A stretch of 64,000 nt of DNA from Clarkia xantiana subsp. parviflora (GCA_036873135.1 JAPTYO010000005.1:14052166-14116165), one strand, 5' to 3'. Shown: positions 35,390 through 47,531, counted from the first letter of the stretch. Notes: generated from the sequence alone by a model not told the origin. Translations and numbers: made by a program.

Positions 35390-36482
35390 ATTTGTGTATC
35401 GGAATCTGATCGATAACCCTAAACCAACCCTTCCCTTCTTTTTAATGGCAGAAAATAACCCAAATACAGCTAGCTAGCTAGCTGTAATAATATCCTAATT
35501 AGATAGATTAGCTGATATGGAAATGTTCCTTTCTAGTCGAATTGGATTGGATTCGATGGTATTCTTCTATTTATAGATGCGTCCACATTCAAATAACAAA
35601 ACCCAATTTTTGGCCAAACAAATAACAAATCGCAATGGAAAAATAAGACCAACTTCTTAACGACAATGGAACCTTCAATTTCAATGCCGTCGTTTGAATG
35701 GAAACCATTTATTTATTGCTTCATTATGGTTTCAAACACCCTCGGTTTCATATTTAAATCACACCTTTGATTGCGTTCTCACTGCTCTCCTTTTTTTATT
35801 TGTCTTGGTGGCACCATATATATATATATACTGGTATCTGCGCGTTGCAGACTTGCAGTGCAGCCATCTATAACAACTTTATTTATATACTAAGTGTTGA
35901 CCATGCACTATGTGCAGGGCAATTTGTTAAATTGTAAACTTTAACGTGTTTGTATAATATTTAAAAGGTAAAAAAGGATAATTACATGAATGAATGAGTT
36001 ATTTTCTCCTTCTCAAAGATCTTTCATACTTATTGGGTTCAATATATATATACTAAAAAAGAGACTTGATAAGTTTGTTATTGACATAAGTATAATGTGA
36101 TATGATTCTGTCATCAGTATGTAACTGCATATTCGGTAATATAACTATATAAGTTTTTGTAAAGAAAAAATAATCAAATATATAAGTACATAGATTTTCA
36201 TACACCCGTTCTTGTTAAGTGATAATTCTCTTCGATATAAACATCTCACAACCACAGTAGCAATGTTAGTAAGTATTCGACAGATTTTCCTACACCCGTT
36301 CTTGGTTTTTCCATTCCAATGATAAATTTTTATCGAGAAGTCGAATTCCAAGACCGTGGTTGCCTCGCTGAGTTTCTTAAATTTTACCACCGTTGCAATT
36401 ACTTACATGTTAAAAGGATTAGCTTTCTTGATCAGCAAGAAATCGTATAGTAGATTTTTTTTACGTTATCATTTCCACATTG
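35390..36482. other. Upstream region of the pirin gene and intergenic DNA
   Basis: 35390-35600 is the probable promoter and leader of the pirin gene. The rest is AT-rich with a TA tract at 35815-35832 and two copies of AGATTTTC(A/C)TACACCCGTTCTTG (36191 and 36284). No gene is seen. Confidence 0.4.
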
Positions 36483-37830
36483 TCAAATAAAGAAAGGGAG
36501 GCAAGGACTCTCTTTTGCAGCATCACCGCGAACTCCCAAAGTAGTATTTGCAGCTGAACGATCAAAGTCTTCAACTTTATCTTAAGACCGACATATATTC
36601 AATAAGTTCTGCAAAAATAAATGAAAACTGATACAACAACAGCTAAACAATATGAAAAACACGGCAAAAACTAAATCTTTATAAACAATCGGGAAGAATC
36701 ATATAACTTACAGGAAGAGACATAGCGCAAGACCTCAGCAGTCACTTGCAAGGTGTTGTCAGTGAGTATGAGGTCAGACTGATGCCGTAGATGAAGAGAA
36801 TCCCATTTATCACAGCAAAGTGCATCTATTGATAAACTCCTGAACCTAAAACACAAACAAATCAAGATACGAATTGATTATATAATAACCATAATATAGC
36901 TATATAAAAATCTGTTTTTTCAGACCATAAATCCCAACTATCGAATAACTGATAAAAAAAAACCAGTCTAGAATTCCCATATGTAGAACAACTACTCAAT
37001 CATGTCCTAGATCAACTTAAAATCTCCTAAAAATTATCATAAAATCTGGGCAAGTAGTTCATTCAGTTATGATCTTATAGGAGAATACGGCGCCTAAATC
37101 CGATTCTGGACCTGCTCTAACAGTCCAGGAAGTTCAATTCCCAAACCGGCTTTCTGCAGAATTTTCAGACTGCAGAGTCAACTTCGTCGACCCATAACTA
37201 TTTCTACAGAGATCGGATTCAGGTCATCTTAGTGTCCATTCGGAGCATATTACATATACTTTAACATCATGTGATCCCCTTAATCAGATACTAAACAGAT
37301 TCTGATAAAAATAGGTTTCTAACACAGACAACCACATCAATTTATGCAGTTTCCTAACAGCATATATCTTTCTGAGTGCCTTCGAGAGGATCGTTTCTAC
37401 TTACTATTGAACATCTTTGATTGAGTTTCCTGAATCCAATGCTTCAAAACGTCTCTTCCTCTACTTTTTCTTCAACCCTTGGTCCTTCTTGGCTTAGGTC
37501 TCCTGTATCTAATTAAATACAAAAACCACATCCAAGAAAAATTGGGAAACGAATCTTGAATTAAGTGCAGACACGATCCGATGAGAAGTTTGGCCTCAAA
37601 TTTGACTCTAGTGCTGTAGTTGCCACATAGTTAAATGTTATTTGAGGCTTTCTTTCAAGTCCCTCCAAACCCTAACCACCAGAAAGTTAGGGCTTTATTA
37701 ACTGAATCTACATAGTATAAGAACACAACAGAAATATTGCAATGAGAGAACAATATCATGAAGAAGAAAAGAGCTCAAGCCGATGGAAAAATAAGAGTCA
37801 TACCAGGAAGATTTCCGCTTCATTGGCCAT
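36483..37830 (-). CDS. Possible unrecognised small spliced gene (99 aa model)
   Basis: I do not recognise this protein. The minus-strand exon model is 37830-37804 (MANEAEIFL), 37460-37405 (RKRRFEALDSGNSIKDVQ), 36836-36712 (contains CDKWDSLHLRHQSDLILTD and TLQVTAEVLRYVSS) and 36574-36483 (FEDFDRSAANTTLGV to the stop). The total is 300 nt with all phases consistent and GT donors (GTATGA, GTAAGT, GTAAGT) at each 5' site. Two acceptors are weaker than I would like: exon 3 uses CAGGAG rather than the first AG, and exon 4 uses ATAAAG. Exon-like blocks with donor sites further upstream (38469-38700 ending CAG|GTACTT, and near 38095) could be 5' untranslated exons. It could also be a decayed gene or a non-coding transcript. 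Confidence 0.4.
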
Positions 37831-38883
37831 ATTCTATTCGGACTCATAACCATCTTGAGAAACTGTGATATCTCAAATTCTCTTCTCTATTACCTAAGTA
37901 CCAGAAAGTTAGTGCATTATTAACTGCGTTTGTATCTAATTCTTCGAGCTGTATTGAACTGAATCGTACAAAATTTGTAACAGCAATGCAATATTGCCAT
38001 CAGAACCTCAATTGCAGAAATAAGATGCATAATTAACACATAAGTTCTTATCATTAAGATGTAATTTTGACTCATAAAAAAATATCATTTACCTGCAAAT
38101 TTGAAGGGCTAAATTAGAAGAACGAATCAAGAACCTGACTATACTTGAATCATGCACCGCTATGAAGCAACCAAACTTTTCAAGTCCTTGAATACCTTGG
38201 ACCAGACACGAACCCATGTGGGGTTCAGGGCTCAAAGCTTCTGATGCAGAAATTAGATCAAATTAACAACCTATAGAACTAAAAGGGTGTGAGAAATAGA
38301 TACGGCTGCGTCGTATAGATTGCTTTATGCAAAATCCGGAGCAGGTAAACGAGTTAAAAAATTGAAACACCTATGAGTTATTTGATTACAGTTTTAGATT
38401 AGGTTAAAGTTAATAGCATAAAAAATACTTATATTTTTGTTGTTTTTTTGCCGCAATTTGTAAGTACCTGATATGAAGAACATCCCAGAGCTCAATTGTC
38501 GGATTCTCTAGTGGAAGAACGCCGGATGGTTGGTACGTGGGACGGTGGAGAGCGGTGGATGGTTGATACGGGCGGGCGGACGTCTGATTGTGTCGTGGGA
38601 AGAGAGAAAACGGTGGATAAAGGTAGATGGTGGTGAGCAAACGGTGAGGACCGGCGAACGTTGGCCGTGGCGGATCGGTGGTGAGCAGCAGATTTGAGGC
38701 GGAAGAATTGGAGTTTAATTATGTGACCTGAAAATCTAATTTTGTCCCGTAAAATATTTAGCGGTGCAATAGTTGGAGTTGGAGGGCGGTTAATGAGAGG
38801 TCGGTTCGGAAGGATATGAATGTATTATGAACCGAGAGGTATCTTTTTTTGGGGATGAGTACCCAATGCATTTTATATATTGG

Positions 38884-38930
<47 letters not shown>

Positions 38931-38989
38931 CGTTACTTTCTTATACGGCGTTTCTAATTACCATAATCCAATATTACTTACTATAAGGG
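37831..38989 (-). other. Probable 5' leader region of the small gene and AT-rich DNA
   Basis: 38469-38740 is G/C-richer than its surroundings on the minus strand and ends in a donor-like CATATCAG|GTACTT, as a first non-coding exon might. 38888-38925 is a long (TA)n tract. No coding region is recognised. Confidence 0.3.
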
Positions 38990-39330
38990 TTTTGGTACTA
39001 TATGTTTGCCAACTTTTGGCTTTCGGTAACACCTATTTGGTTTTACTTATTTTTTATACCATACGTTTGCTAATTATATACTTTTGGTCTGACCGTTTGT
39101 TGACTGTCAATTTGACCGTTAAATAGTCACGTGACTTGCACATGCCAAACCCCAATTTGTTATTTGTTCCAATTAGTCCTCAAATTTATTTTCATAACTT
39201 TTTATTTTTGCAATTTAGCCCTCAAACATTTTCAACCGCACCCTAGGACTAAATTGGCATAGCCATGGTCCGACCCATGGCTAGGTCGGACTGTAGCTAG
39301 GGTCTATGGACATGGGCAACCCTAACGATG
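38990..39330. mobile_element. Left part of a Mutator-type MITE, interrupted
   Basis: Homologous to the left arm of the complete MITE at 44916-45747 (GTACTATATGTTTGCCAAC, GACCGTTAAATAGTCACGTG, then the CCATGGCTAGGTCGGAC palindromes). It is cut at 39330 where LTR D begins. The right arm is not seen in the window. Confidence 0.7.
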
Positions 39331-39951
39331 TGTTGGGTCCTGACTCATGTGGGCTGTCGGGTCCTTGTAATATTGCGTAGTATCCTTATCGGGGTTGTCA
39401 GAACTCACGGGTGTTGTCCACACGCTCTCCTCCTAACAGCTGCTCACGGGGCGATATCGAGACCAAAGGGGGGGGGGGGTGCTCGATGTGCCCTCTCCGA
39501 TACTTAAATAAGAAGCGGTTCTAGAGAGATAAAATTAGAGAGAAGTGAGAGCTCCCAAGCCAACTTGAATTGTGAAATGGGTGACCAAGGCTCCTATTTA
39601 TATGGAACTTTAGACTCGAACCCGGTTTTGAGCGGTCCAACCCCGTTTTAGTAAGTGAACGTGAACCGGGATGGGATTTGAGTAAGATTGGCAGTGGGAA
39701 GACTCGCACATAGTGTAAACACGTAGGGATACGCGCGTCACAAGGTGACAATCCGGACCAGCCCGGATTGTAAAGAAAATCCGGACCGGTCCGGATTGTA
39801 ATGACAATCCAGACGAGTCTCGGTCTAACGTGTGTGTCGCATATTCTGACCGGTTTTAATCCGTGTGTAAGCGTTCGTAAGACGTTAGTGGGTTTGACGT
39901 GTCGACGAGGCCCGAATGTAAAACGAACCCATATCGGGCGAATATCCATCT
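39331..39951 (-). repeat. 3' LTR of Tat element D (621 bp)
   Basis: On the minus strand the polypurine tract GACTCGGGGGCAAA precedes the LTR start (TG mutated to AG at 39951-39950). It ends GGACCCAACA at 39331. It contains TATATAAATAGGAG (about 39595-39608), TTAAGTATCGGAGAGGG (39491-39507) and the stem-loop ATCGAG/CTCGAT around a C-rich loop (39456-39487). It resembles LTR B in its opening (GGGCCTCGTCGACACGTCAA). Confidence 0.8.
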
Positions 39952-41310
39952 TTTGCCCCCGAGTCAAGTAATGGCTTAACCCTTGATTGACCCGATTCGG
40001 GTTCGATAATTTCCTCATGGTGAACTTACTGTCTATTTGCGTGTGGGCCTCAATGATGTTTTTCCCTTCCACTTCTCGATAAAGGAAAATATAACTGCTG
40101 ACATGGTTAGTACAACAAGTATATGTGTATAATAAATACATATGTAATGATACGAATGTTTGTACGTAACGTGGACATGAATATCAACATGTATACAAAA
40201 CGTGATATATGAGTATACGTAAATCGCTTAATTCTATGCAATGACGTGTAATCAATGATGTAGATTCCGAAATGGATATATGACGACATGAGTATGAGTA
40301 TAAACTAGCAATGATGTAATCATAAATATATGTCATGTGTAGTGTAGTGTAAGCATGTGGATATACTAATGAGTATGCATGCATGAGTGTATGCTAAGGA
40401 TTCAAAAAGAGTTAGAAAAAAAATAAAGATGAGTAACATCTTTAATCATGACCATTAGATAACACCATTGTCATCCAAGGGCTATGATAAGAGATGGGGA
40501 AGTAAAAACCCTATCATCATTTTATAAAGGGAAGAGAGAGTAGTCACCCAAACACATAGCCTTCACTCTCAAAGTTAGCATCTTTTCCATTCTTGGAGAG
40601 AAAGACACTTGAAGACCAAGATACTTGGCCTTCAAGCATCTCGGCCGGCCAGCCACACCACACGGCGGCTACACCTTTCCCGGCGGGAGCAGGCGACGGC
40701 GGCGGTGCAGCGGCGACAGCAACGGCGGCGGCGAGTGGCGGCAGTCAGGACAGCGGGCGGCGGCGATCACGGTGGGAGCTCCGAAAATCGACTACGGACT
40801 ACTTTCCGGTATGGTTGTGACTTTGGCCCTCTCTATTTCGCCAATCTTTAGCTTGGTGCCTGTTCTATTTATATGCTCACCATGTGTTTGCTTTAATTCC
40901 TAACAAGCGTCGATATGATGTAGGAAGCATAAAAAATGGCTAAGTGTTTTGAACTATTATATGTATAGTAGAAGGTGTTACTTCCCTTATTGATCATAAT
41001 TGTTGGCCGATTGAGATCTTGTCATGTTTGGATTGTCCATTTGATCACCAGTTGATTGTCTATTGATCGCGGTCGCTGATAAAATAGTGTTGTGTTATCA
41101 AATTGCCATTTTTTGATCGAAATTGCTGATCGGTAAAGTTCATGTCATGACTCGTGTTGTATCAAGCCTTGTATGTATATGCACTATGGTAGTATTTGTA
41201 ACAATAGTTGAATCTTGTATCCCTCTTGTTGAGTATATGGATAAGCATGTATGACATGCAATAATTGAATGATATATACATATAGGTGTTAGTGCCATAA
41301 TCATTGTATG
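39952..41310 (+). mobile_element. Internal remnant of element D with the 5' end of its antisense unit
   Basis: After the polypurine tract (39952-39970), the plus strand carries a TATA box (TTTATAAAGG, 40520-40529), a CT-rich leader and a GC-rich block starting CTCGGCCGGCC (40639) with many CGGCGG repeats. Element E has a CGGCCGGCC GC-rich block after TATAAA in the same orientation relative to its LTR. No coding exon follows before the sequence changes near 41310, so the antisense gene body is lost. 40400-40520 and 40900-41310 hold nothing else that I recognise. Confidence 0.55.
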
Positions 41311-41314
41311 ACGT

Positions 41315-41518
41315 CGCAGAGATTTTAATACCAAGGTTTTGGCTCCTTCATAACATCCAACATCGCCTCTATGCAGGTCTTCCATTATTCTCTCAGTTTG
41401 GGGGGCAGCTACGCATCAGAGGTAATGAGTGGAATATCCTCCTTTGTAGAGATATCCATCCAAGATTACAAATCGCCCCGTCATTCTTTGAATTTTAGTC
41501 GCCTCCAACGGATCTTCT
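41315..41518 (-). pseudogene. Short gypsy pol fragment (between second RNase H and integrase)
   Basis: It matches 19389-19590 of element C at most positions (CAAGATTACAAATCGCCCCG, CAGGTCTTCCATTATTCT), but with fewer stops. It is an isolated scrap of a related element next to the LINE relic. Confidence 0.8.
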
Positions 41519-42951
41519 AGGGCTGGCACAAGATAGGGGAGATGACCCTGAGCAATTTCTGATCCAGGCAATGGGGGGAAGAGGTGGTCAGCCAAAGGAT
41601 TAGCAAAAGGGAACGTCCATGGCACTCTATCGAGTGGTGGGAAGCGAAAACCTGGTGGAGGTAAACCTGCCTAAGAGATAGCCGGAGGAAGACGGGAAGG
41701 CCCTGCCTCAAATAGGGCATTAGGGAGGGCCCAACTCTCTGGAACTGCAGACTGAGCCAAACGACGCGGGGAGACAGGTTGTGGAGTTGGATGAGTCAAA
41801 CGTGGAACTGTATGTCTCAATCTGGGTGGCGATGAAACTCTAGACGAAAAGCGACGTGGTGGGTCAAAGTTAGCCGGATCACCTTCCTCATTTTGTGGCA
41901 TACCAACTTGTGCAGCTTGTTCTGCTTCTCGTCGTTGTCGTGCCACCACCATGTCTATGCCAGAACAGCAATTTAGGGAGGAATCTTCAAAGAGCGGCAT
42001 CCATCGCAGCAGAACCCCATTTCCACGGTTACCATGAGAATAAAGATCTCTGCCCGGGCGATGGCGAGGGACTAATCTAGGGTGTTGAAGGGCAGCTTCC
42101 ATTATTCGGTTGATGGCGTCAAGAAATCGGTCGTCCGGCAACCGGCATTCAGCTAGGTTATGTCCATAACACCCACACCGGCGGCAAGGGAATCCGATTC
42201 TGTAGCTAATGGTGATTTCATAAGAAATAAATTCATCATTTAGCCCTAGAGAAGGAATCACCGGTTCTTCTAGGTTGAGCAGGACGCAAACACGAGCAAA
42301 AGCTGTCTCCAAGGCGAGTTTCTCAGAGAAAGCCACCTGAAGGATCGAACCAACCCTCGGGACGAGCATACCGATATTCTGTTCGGTCATCAGATGAGAA
42401 GGGATACCCCGAAGTTAGATCCTTACCAGGACTCGAGTAAAATCGATGCTAATGGTGTGGGAAATTGGATCAGCTTGGGTGAGTACTAGTATTTGGCCGT
42501 CAATTTGGAAGGGGCCATTCTGCATCACCTCGGAGGCCAAACGATCCGAAAGAAAGTGAAAAACCCAAAGTTTTTCATCTCTTCTATTTCCACGAACAGC
42601 TTAAGGGATACGCCAGTGGGCCATGGTATAACGGCGAATCAGGTCGGGACGCTCCCGTCGAAGGCCAAAACAGCGGCCAAAAAGTATGTGGTTCCAGTGA
42701 ACCATGGTATCTTCGGACGATTTGGAAATAGCTTGAAGTTGGATTGTGAATCGAGGACGAAGGTGGGAGGAAGAGGAGAAGTCAGCTTGTGAGAATATTG
42801 GAAATCGGCTAGAGTTTGTAGAAAACTTAATGAAGGGAAGAGAGGGTGTCGAAGAAATCGATGAGGATGTAGGGTTTGAGTCTGACGGGGTAATGATGGT
42901 CTTTGCAGGTGGAAATCTGCACGACACCGCTCGAGCAGGCGTGCAAGCCAT
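41519..42951 (-). pseudogene. LINE ORF1-like relic (DUF4283-type domain plus CCHC zinc knuckle)
   Basis: Minus strand from MACTPARAV (42951). After a frame change near 42600 it reads WVFHFLSDRLASEVMQNG and continues with a stop near 42412, then 42390-41671 is open. That last part carries the zinc knuckle CRRCGCYGHNLAEC (CX2CX4HX4C, near 42190-42150) and an Arg/Pro-rich tail. This layout is typical of ORF1 proteins of plant L1-type LINEs and related domesticated genes. At least one frameshift and one stop make it non-functional. No reverse transcriptase follows. Confidence 0.75.
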
Positions 42952-43294
42952 GGCTGGTTGACAAATCGTCGGGGAGAGGGAGGGTTGTCTAGGAAATGAA
43001 AATATGACGGCGAGGATTAGGCAGGCGCACGACGCTTCGGTACCCGGAGGAAAAGTAATGATGATTTAGAGTTTCTTTAAGATTGGGTTTCATGGGAGAG
43101 AGAAACGAGAAGCTCCTAAGCAGCCGTTTGCTGGAAATAGTTTAGTTGCCCAACTTTTTTTTGGTAAACAATAAATTCTATAATTCATTTAACATTATTA
43201 CATGTTTTCTATTATTATATTTGTTTTGGAAGACTATTAAACCTATATATTGAAGAAATTATACGTATATATATTAATTCAGTTAATTAATATA
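42952..43294. other. LINE 5' flank and AT-rich DNA
   Basis: 42952-43130 is probably the 5' untranslated part of the LINE relic; the rest is AT-rich. No gene is seen. Confidence 0.35.
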
Positions 43295-43323
43295 CTAGCG
43301 GCTGAACCCGCACACCGTGCGGG
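43295..43323 (-). mobile_element. Helitron 3' end
   Basis: On the minus strand, hairpin CCCGCAC GGT GTGCGGG (43323-43307) is followed by TTCAGCCG and CTAG (43298-43295), then T. The element body lies to the right. The 5' end was not found. Confidence 0.75.
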
Positions 43324-44906
43324 TAAGAAGTAAAATAAAATTTAGCTTAAATATTTAATTTTTCATAAAAATAATTTAAATGACAATTTTTCTTTTCATT
43401 TTATGTAAATAAGTTATTGTACTTTCTTTTTTATTTATTCAAATTGTTGCAATAGTAATGTAAATCAACAATAGTGCATAAAATTAACATATTTTAGGAT
43501 AATTAAGTAGTACTAAGAAATGGACATAAACTGAATCAATATTTTTGTAATTGAAATTTGGAAGGTAGATTCAATTCTAAAGTTTTAATTACATTTTCAA
43601 TGAGGTGAAGATAATAACGTTTGAGCTTTAAGAATTTTTCTCTTGATGGAGAATCATATTTACTACAAAGAAAGAACATAAAAATTGCAACATCTAATGA
43701 TATTTTCTTAAGAGTTTTCATATTTTAAAAAAAATAGTCTAATATATTTATCATCATAAGACAAAAAATAAATAAAACTAACATAAATCTCTAAGCTTGG
43801 CTTGGAATTCATGAATGTTTTGAATTAGTGGTAGGAATAGAATTACTATATACATTGAAGTCATCGGGACCCCAAAATATCATCGTGTACATCGTAGTGG
43901 CCGCAATGTGGCAAATGGACTCCATATTTGGTGTTGAGAAATAGACTTGAATTGTTAAAAATAAGACTTAACCTTAAAGCCATATATCACTACAAATTAA
44001 GATTACACTGAATTTCCAGTATATGTATCACAATATCCAATAGTTCAAATAAAGAAAGGTCTAAAGAAAGGTCTATCTTGAAAGATCACTTGACGAAACA
44101 TAAAATTATTGACAATAATCTTATCTTGCTCTTGCAACAAATTCCTTAGTCAAAACTTTTGTTACCTTCATCGCATGGAGACTCATCTATTTGCATCGTT
44201 AAAGAAAGAAATAAATTTTACAATTTAAAATAAATAAATTTTGTACATCATAAAGTACCAAAAAAATTGAGAATTCTACAGTGAAGGACAGACATTTCAT
44301 GGATCTTTGCCTGCAAAGTACATATATAATCTTTTCTTTTACACAAATCTTTGCACTAAAGATTTTTGGCCAAAATATTTAGTCTAAAGATAAAAATAAA
44401 ATTTATTGTAAAAAAATTACAACTCCCGTCTTCAGTTTGTCCGAGTGAGATAAACCGAGAGGCCAGGAGTGATCACGATGGAAATAGTGTAGGATTTAGG
44501 GAGAGTCCTAAATATTTATATTTTCTTACATTAATGGAAGTTTTGTAAATATTCATTGAATATTTAATTACTATGAATGTAGTGATACTTTTTTTTTTAC
44601 TATAAATATTGACAAATATACGTCAATATATTAACATCAAATCTTTTGACAATTTAATCTATATATTTTTCTCTACATGTTTATATAATTTTATATTTAT
44701 ATATTTTAGCTTTATATTTTTTGTCTTTTATGAAATAATAATATACTATTATAATTATTTATAAATTTTCTGGTAGTAAATAAATAAATAATTAAATATA
44801 TATACATATATATAATGGATGGCCATATATATATATATAATGTTTTTGAAATGGACACCAACGCAAAAGAAAATTAACCTAAATGTTTATATATATGTGT
44901 AATATA
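43324..44906. other. AT-rich DNA, probably Helitron body, no gene
   Basis: No ORF with recognisable content. It is probably the non-coding body of the non-autonomous Helitron ending at 43295. 44821-44906 belongs to a directly repeated segment seen again at 45856-45945. Confidence 0.4.
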
Positions 44907-44915
44907 TATTATTTA

Positions 44916-45747
44916 GGGTTAATATGTTTTTTGGTCCAACATGTTTGACAACTTTTGGGTTTTGGTCACATATCTTTTTTTTTTTGCCTAGTTTTGGTAC
45001 TATATGTTTGAAAACTTTTAGTTTTTGGTCAATCCGTTAGTTGACCGTCAGTTTGACCGTTAAATAGTCATGTGACTTTCACATGCTAGTCCAAAAATTT
45101 TATTTTATTCAGTTTAGTCCTCAAAATTATTGTCCTAACTTTTTATTTTTGCAATTTAGCCCCTAAACATTATCAACCGCACCCTAGGACTAAATTGACC
45201 TAGCCATGGTCCGGCCCATGGCTAGGTCGGACCATGGGTATGGTCGCCCAGGTCCGACGACCCTAGCCATGGTCCGACGTAGCCATGGGTCGGACCATGG
45301 CTAAGTCAATTTTGCCCAATGGTCCAATTTGATCAATTGGACCCAAATGCTAAATTGACCTAACCATGACCCAACCCATAGCTATGTCGTACCATGGTTA
45401 GGGTCACCCAAGTCCGGCGACCCTAGCCATGGTCCGACCTAGCCATGGGTCAGACCATGGCTAGGTCAATTTACTCTTAGGGTGCGTTGATAATGTTTAG
45501 GGGCTAAATTGTAAAAATAAAAAGTTAGGACAATAATTTTGAGGACTAAACTGAACAAAAGTAAAATTTTGGGACTAGACATGTGCAAGTCACATGACTA
45601 TTTAACGGTCAAACTGACGGTCAACTAACGGATTGACCAAAAACCAAAAGTTTTTAAACATATGGTACCAAAACTAGGCACAAAAAAAGATATATGACCA
45701 AAACCCAAAAGTTTTCAAACATGTTGGACCAAAAGACATATTAACCC
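44916..45747. mobile_element. Mutator-type foldback MITE (832 bp) with 9-bp target duplication
   Basis: It starts GGGTTAATATG and ends CATATTAACCC, with terminal inverted repeats of about 250 bp. It is flanked by TATTATTTA at 44907-44915 and at 45748-45756. A 9-bp duplication and long inverted ends fit Mutator-like elements. The centre is a cluster of CCATGGCTAGGTCGGACCAT palindromes. The matching empty site is present in the second copy of the host repeat (near 45938-45965). Confidence 0.88.
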
Positions 45748-45756
45748 TATTATTTA

Positions 45757-46193
45757 TTATTAATGAATTTTTTTTATATTTATGTATATATTTTTTTATA
45801 ATATATATAAATTATAGGATTTGGCTTTTCTCAATTTTTTTTTGCCAAAGGCTTATATATATATATATAATGTTTTTGAAATGGACACCAACGCAAAAGA
45901 AAATTAATCTAAATGTTTATATATATGTGTAATATATATTATTTATTATTAATGGAATTTTTTTTATATTTATGTATATATTTTTTATAATATATATAAA
46001 TTATAGGATTTGGCTTTTCTAAAATTATTTTGGTCAAAGGGTTGTCTCGGTTAGATTTTTTATTTATATAAAATTATATATAAAACGTGACTTTTTTTAA
46101 GCTATAATAAAGTTTCTTTTATTTATTTTATTCTATATATATGTTTGCTTACGTGGCGGCCTATGGTCTTCCGGTACCAAACTATATAGATAA
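45757..46193. repeat. Second copy of a direct repeat holding the MITE empty site
   Basis: 45860-46020 repeats the sequence on both sides of the MITE (ATGTTTTTGAAATGGACACC, GGATTTGGCTTTTCT) without the insert. 46141-46190 (GTGGCGGCCTATGGTCTTCC) recurs at 59195-59235. Confidence 0.7.
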
Positions 46194-46222
46194 CTAGCAG
46201 CTAACCCCGCGCACCACGCGGG
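46194..46222 (-). mobile_element. Helitron 3' end
   Basis: Minus-strand hairpin CCCGCG TGGTG CGCGGG (46222-46206), then GTTAGCTG and CTAG (46197-46194), then T. The body extends right and was later interrupted by element E. Confidence 0.75.
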
Positions 46223-46581
46223 TATAATTATAAAAAAAAATATATAAGTTAAACACTTACTCTATTCTACTCTATAAATAAAGATAATTTAAATACTTAA
46301 TTTATTGTAACTCTCATGTAAAAAATTATAACAACACATATTTTACATTTGTCAAAATGTTAGATCCTTCTAGCCGTCAGATTAGTATTCTATTACATTT
46401 ACCATTTACAATTACAACCGTTTATATATATATATATATAAAAGTTGAGAATTTCATAAAATAAATAAGAGAATATATAGGATCAACGGAAAAAAAATGA
46501 AAATAATACATCAATTTCTTATATCGGAAACTTTTGTTTTTTTTTTCTTCATTAAACATAGATTTTTTCGTATTTAGTTTA

Positions 46582-47529
46582 TGATGGACATACACGTGAT
46601 TCGGGCTCGGTTTTAAATTATCCAGACTTCATACACGCACGAGACCCACCACAAAACCCAATTTCAAGCTAACCGGGGGAAACCGGGCAAGTTTCGAACT
46701 TGCCCGGCATCCCCGGGGGGCTTACCCGGAAAATTCCGGGTAAGCCTAGCTTACCCGGAATTTCCGGGTAAGTTAGGCCTACCCGGTAAATTCCGGGTAA
46801 GCTAAGCTTACCCGGAAATTCCGGGTAAGCTTAGCTTACCCGGAATTTCTGGGTAAGCCTAAGCTTACCCGGAATTCCGGGTAAGCCTAGGCTTACCCGG
46901 GATTCCGGGTAAGTTCAACACCCGGGGGGTGTCTCGCACACCCGGGGGGTGTCTCGCACACCCCCCATTTTATCTCGGACGTATACGGAGACCCGATTTT
47001 TAACTAACTCCTATGTGTCCGAGACCTATGTTTCAGAGGCGCGCGCGTCCCGTTCATGACAGCCGCCTGAGACGCGCGTCAGAGTCCTTTTCCCAAAGCT
47101 CACCCCTGCATCCCGGTTCACATTTCCACATTGAACCGGGTCAAAACCGGTTTACGGTCCAAGGTTGCCTATAAATAGCCACCTTGGGGGTAAACATTTT
47201 GCATTCATTCAAAAAATCACTTTGGGCAAGAGTGGGAAAAGCTCTGACCTCTCTCTAGAAAACCCTCTCTTTCTCTCTCTAGAAGTCGACTAATGTTGAT
47301 CGTCGGAGTGAGCACACCAAGCACCCCCCCTCTCCACAGGGACTGCTTGGTAACGCTCCTTTCGCAGGTGCAGACAGACGACCTTCCAGAGAGCCCAAAG
47401 GATTTGCCCTCATTCAGAAGACGAAGCTAAGGCCCGCACGCGACTCTAGAAGACGGACTTGGCTCGCACCTGACCCGAAGACCTCGACAAGTTATCCAGC
47501 GGACAGCCCGCAATAACTTGGTCGAAACA
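46582..47529 (+). repeat. 5' LTR of element E (948 bp)
   Basis: It begins TGATGGACATACACGTG and ends GGTCGAAACA. A GTTTA target duplication precedes it (46577-46581). It has CCTATAAATAGCC (about 47169), GATCGTCGGAGTGA (47299-47312) and a stem-loop ACCAAGCA (47316-47323), C-rich loop, TGCTTGGT (47344-47351). It differs from the 3' LTR by only a handful of substitutions, but contains about 190 extra bases: a run of some seven imperfect palindromes of CTTACCCGGAATTCCGGGTA type (46721-46912) and a duplicated CACCCGGGGGGTGTCTCG. Confidence 0.93.
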
Positions 47530-47531
47530 CT

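Noticed and set aside
40593..40903. Overlapping Ala/Gly/Arg-rich ORFs as genes
   Set aside because: They are by-products of the CGG-repeat leader of element D; three frames are open at once.
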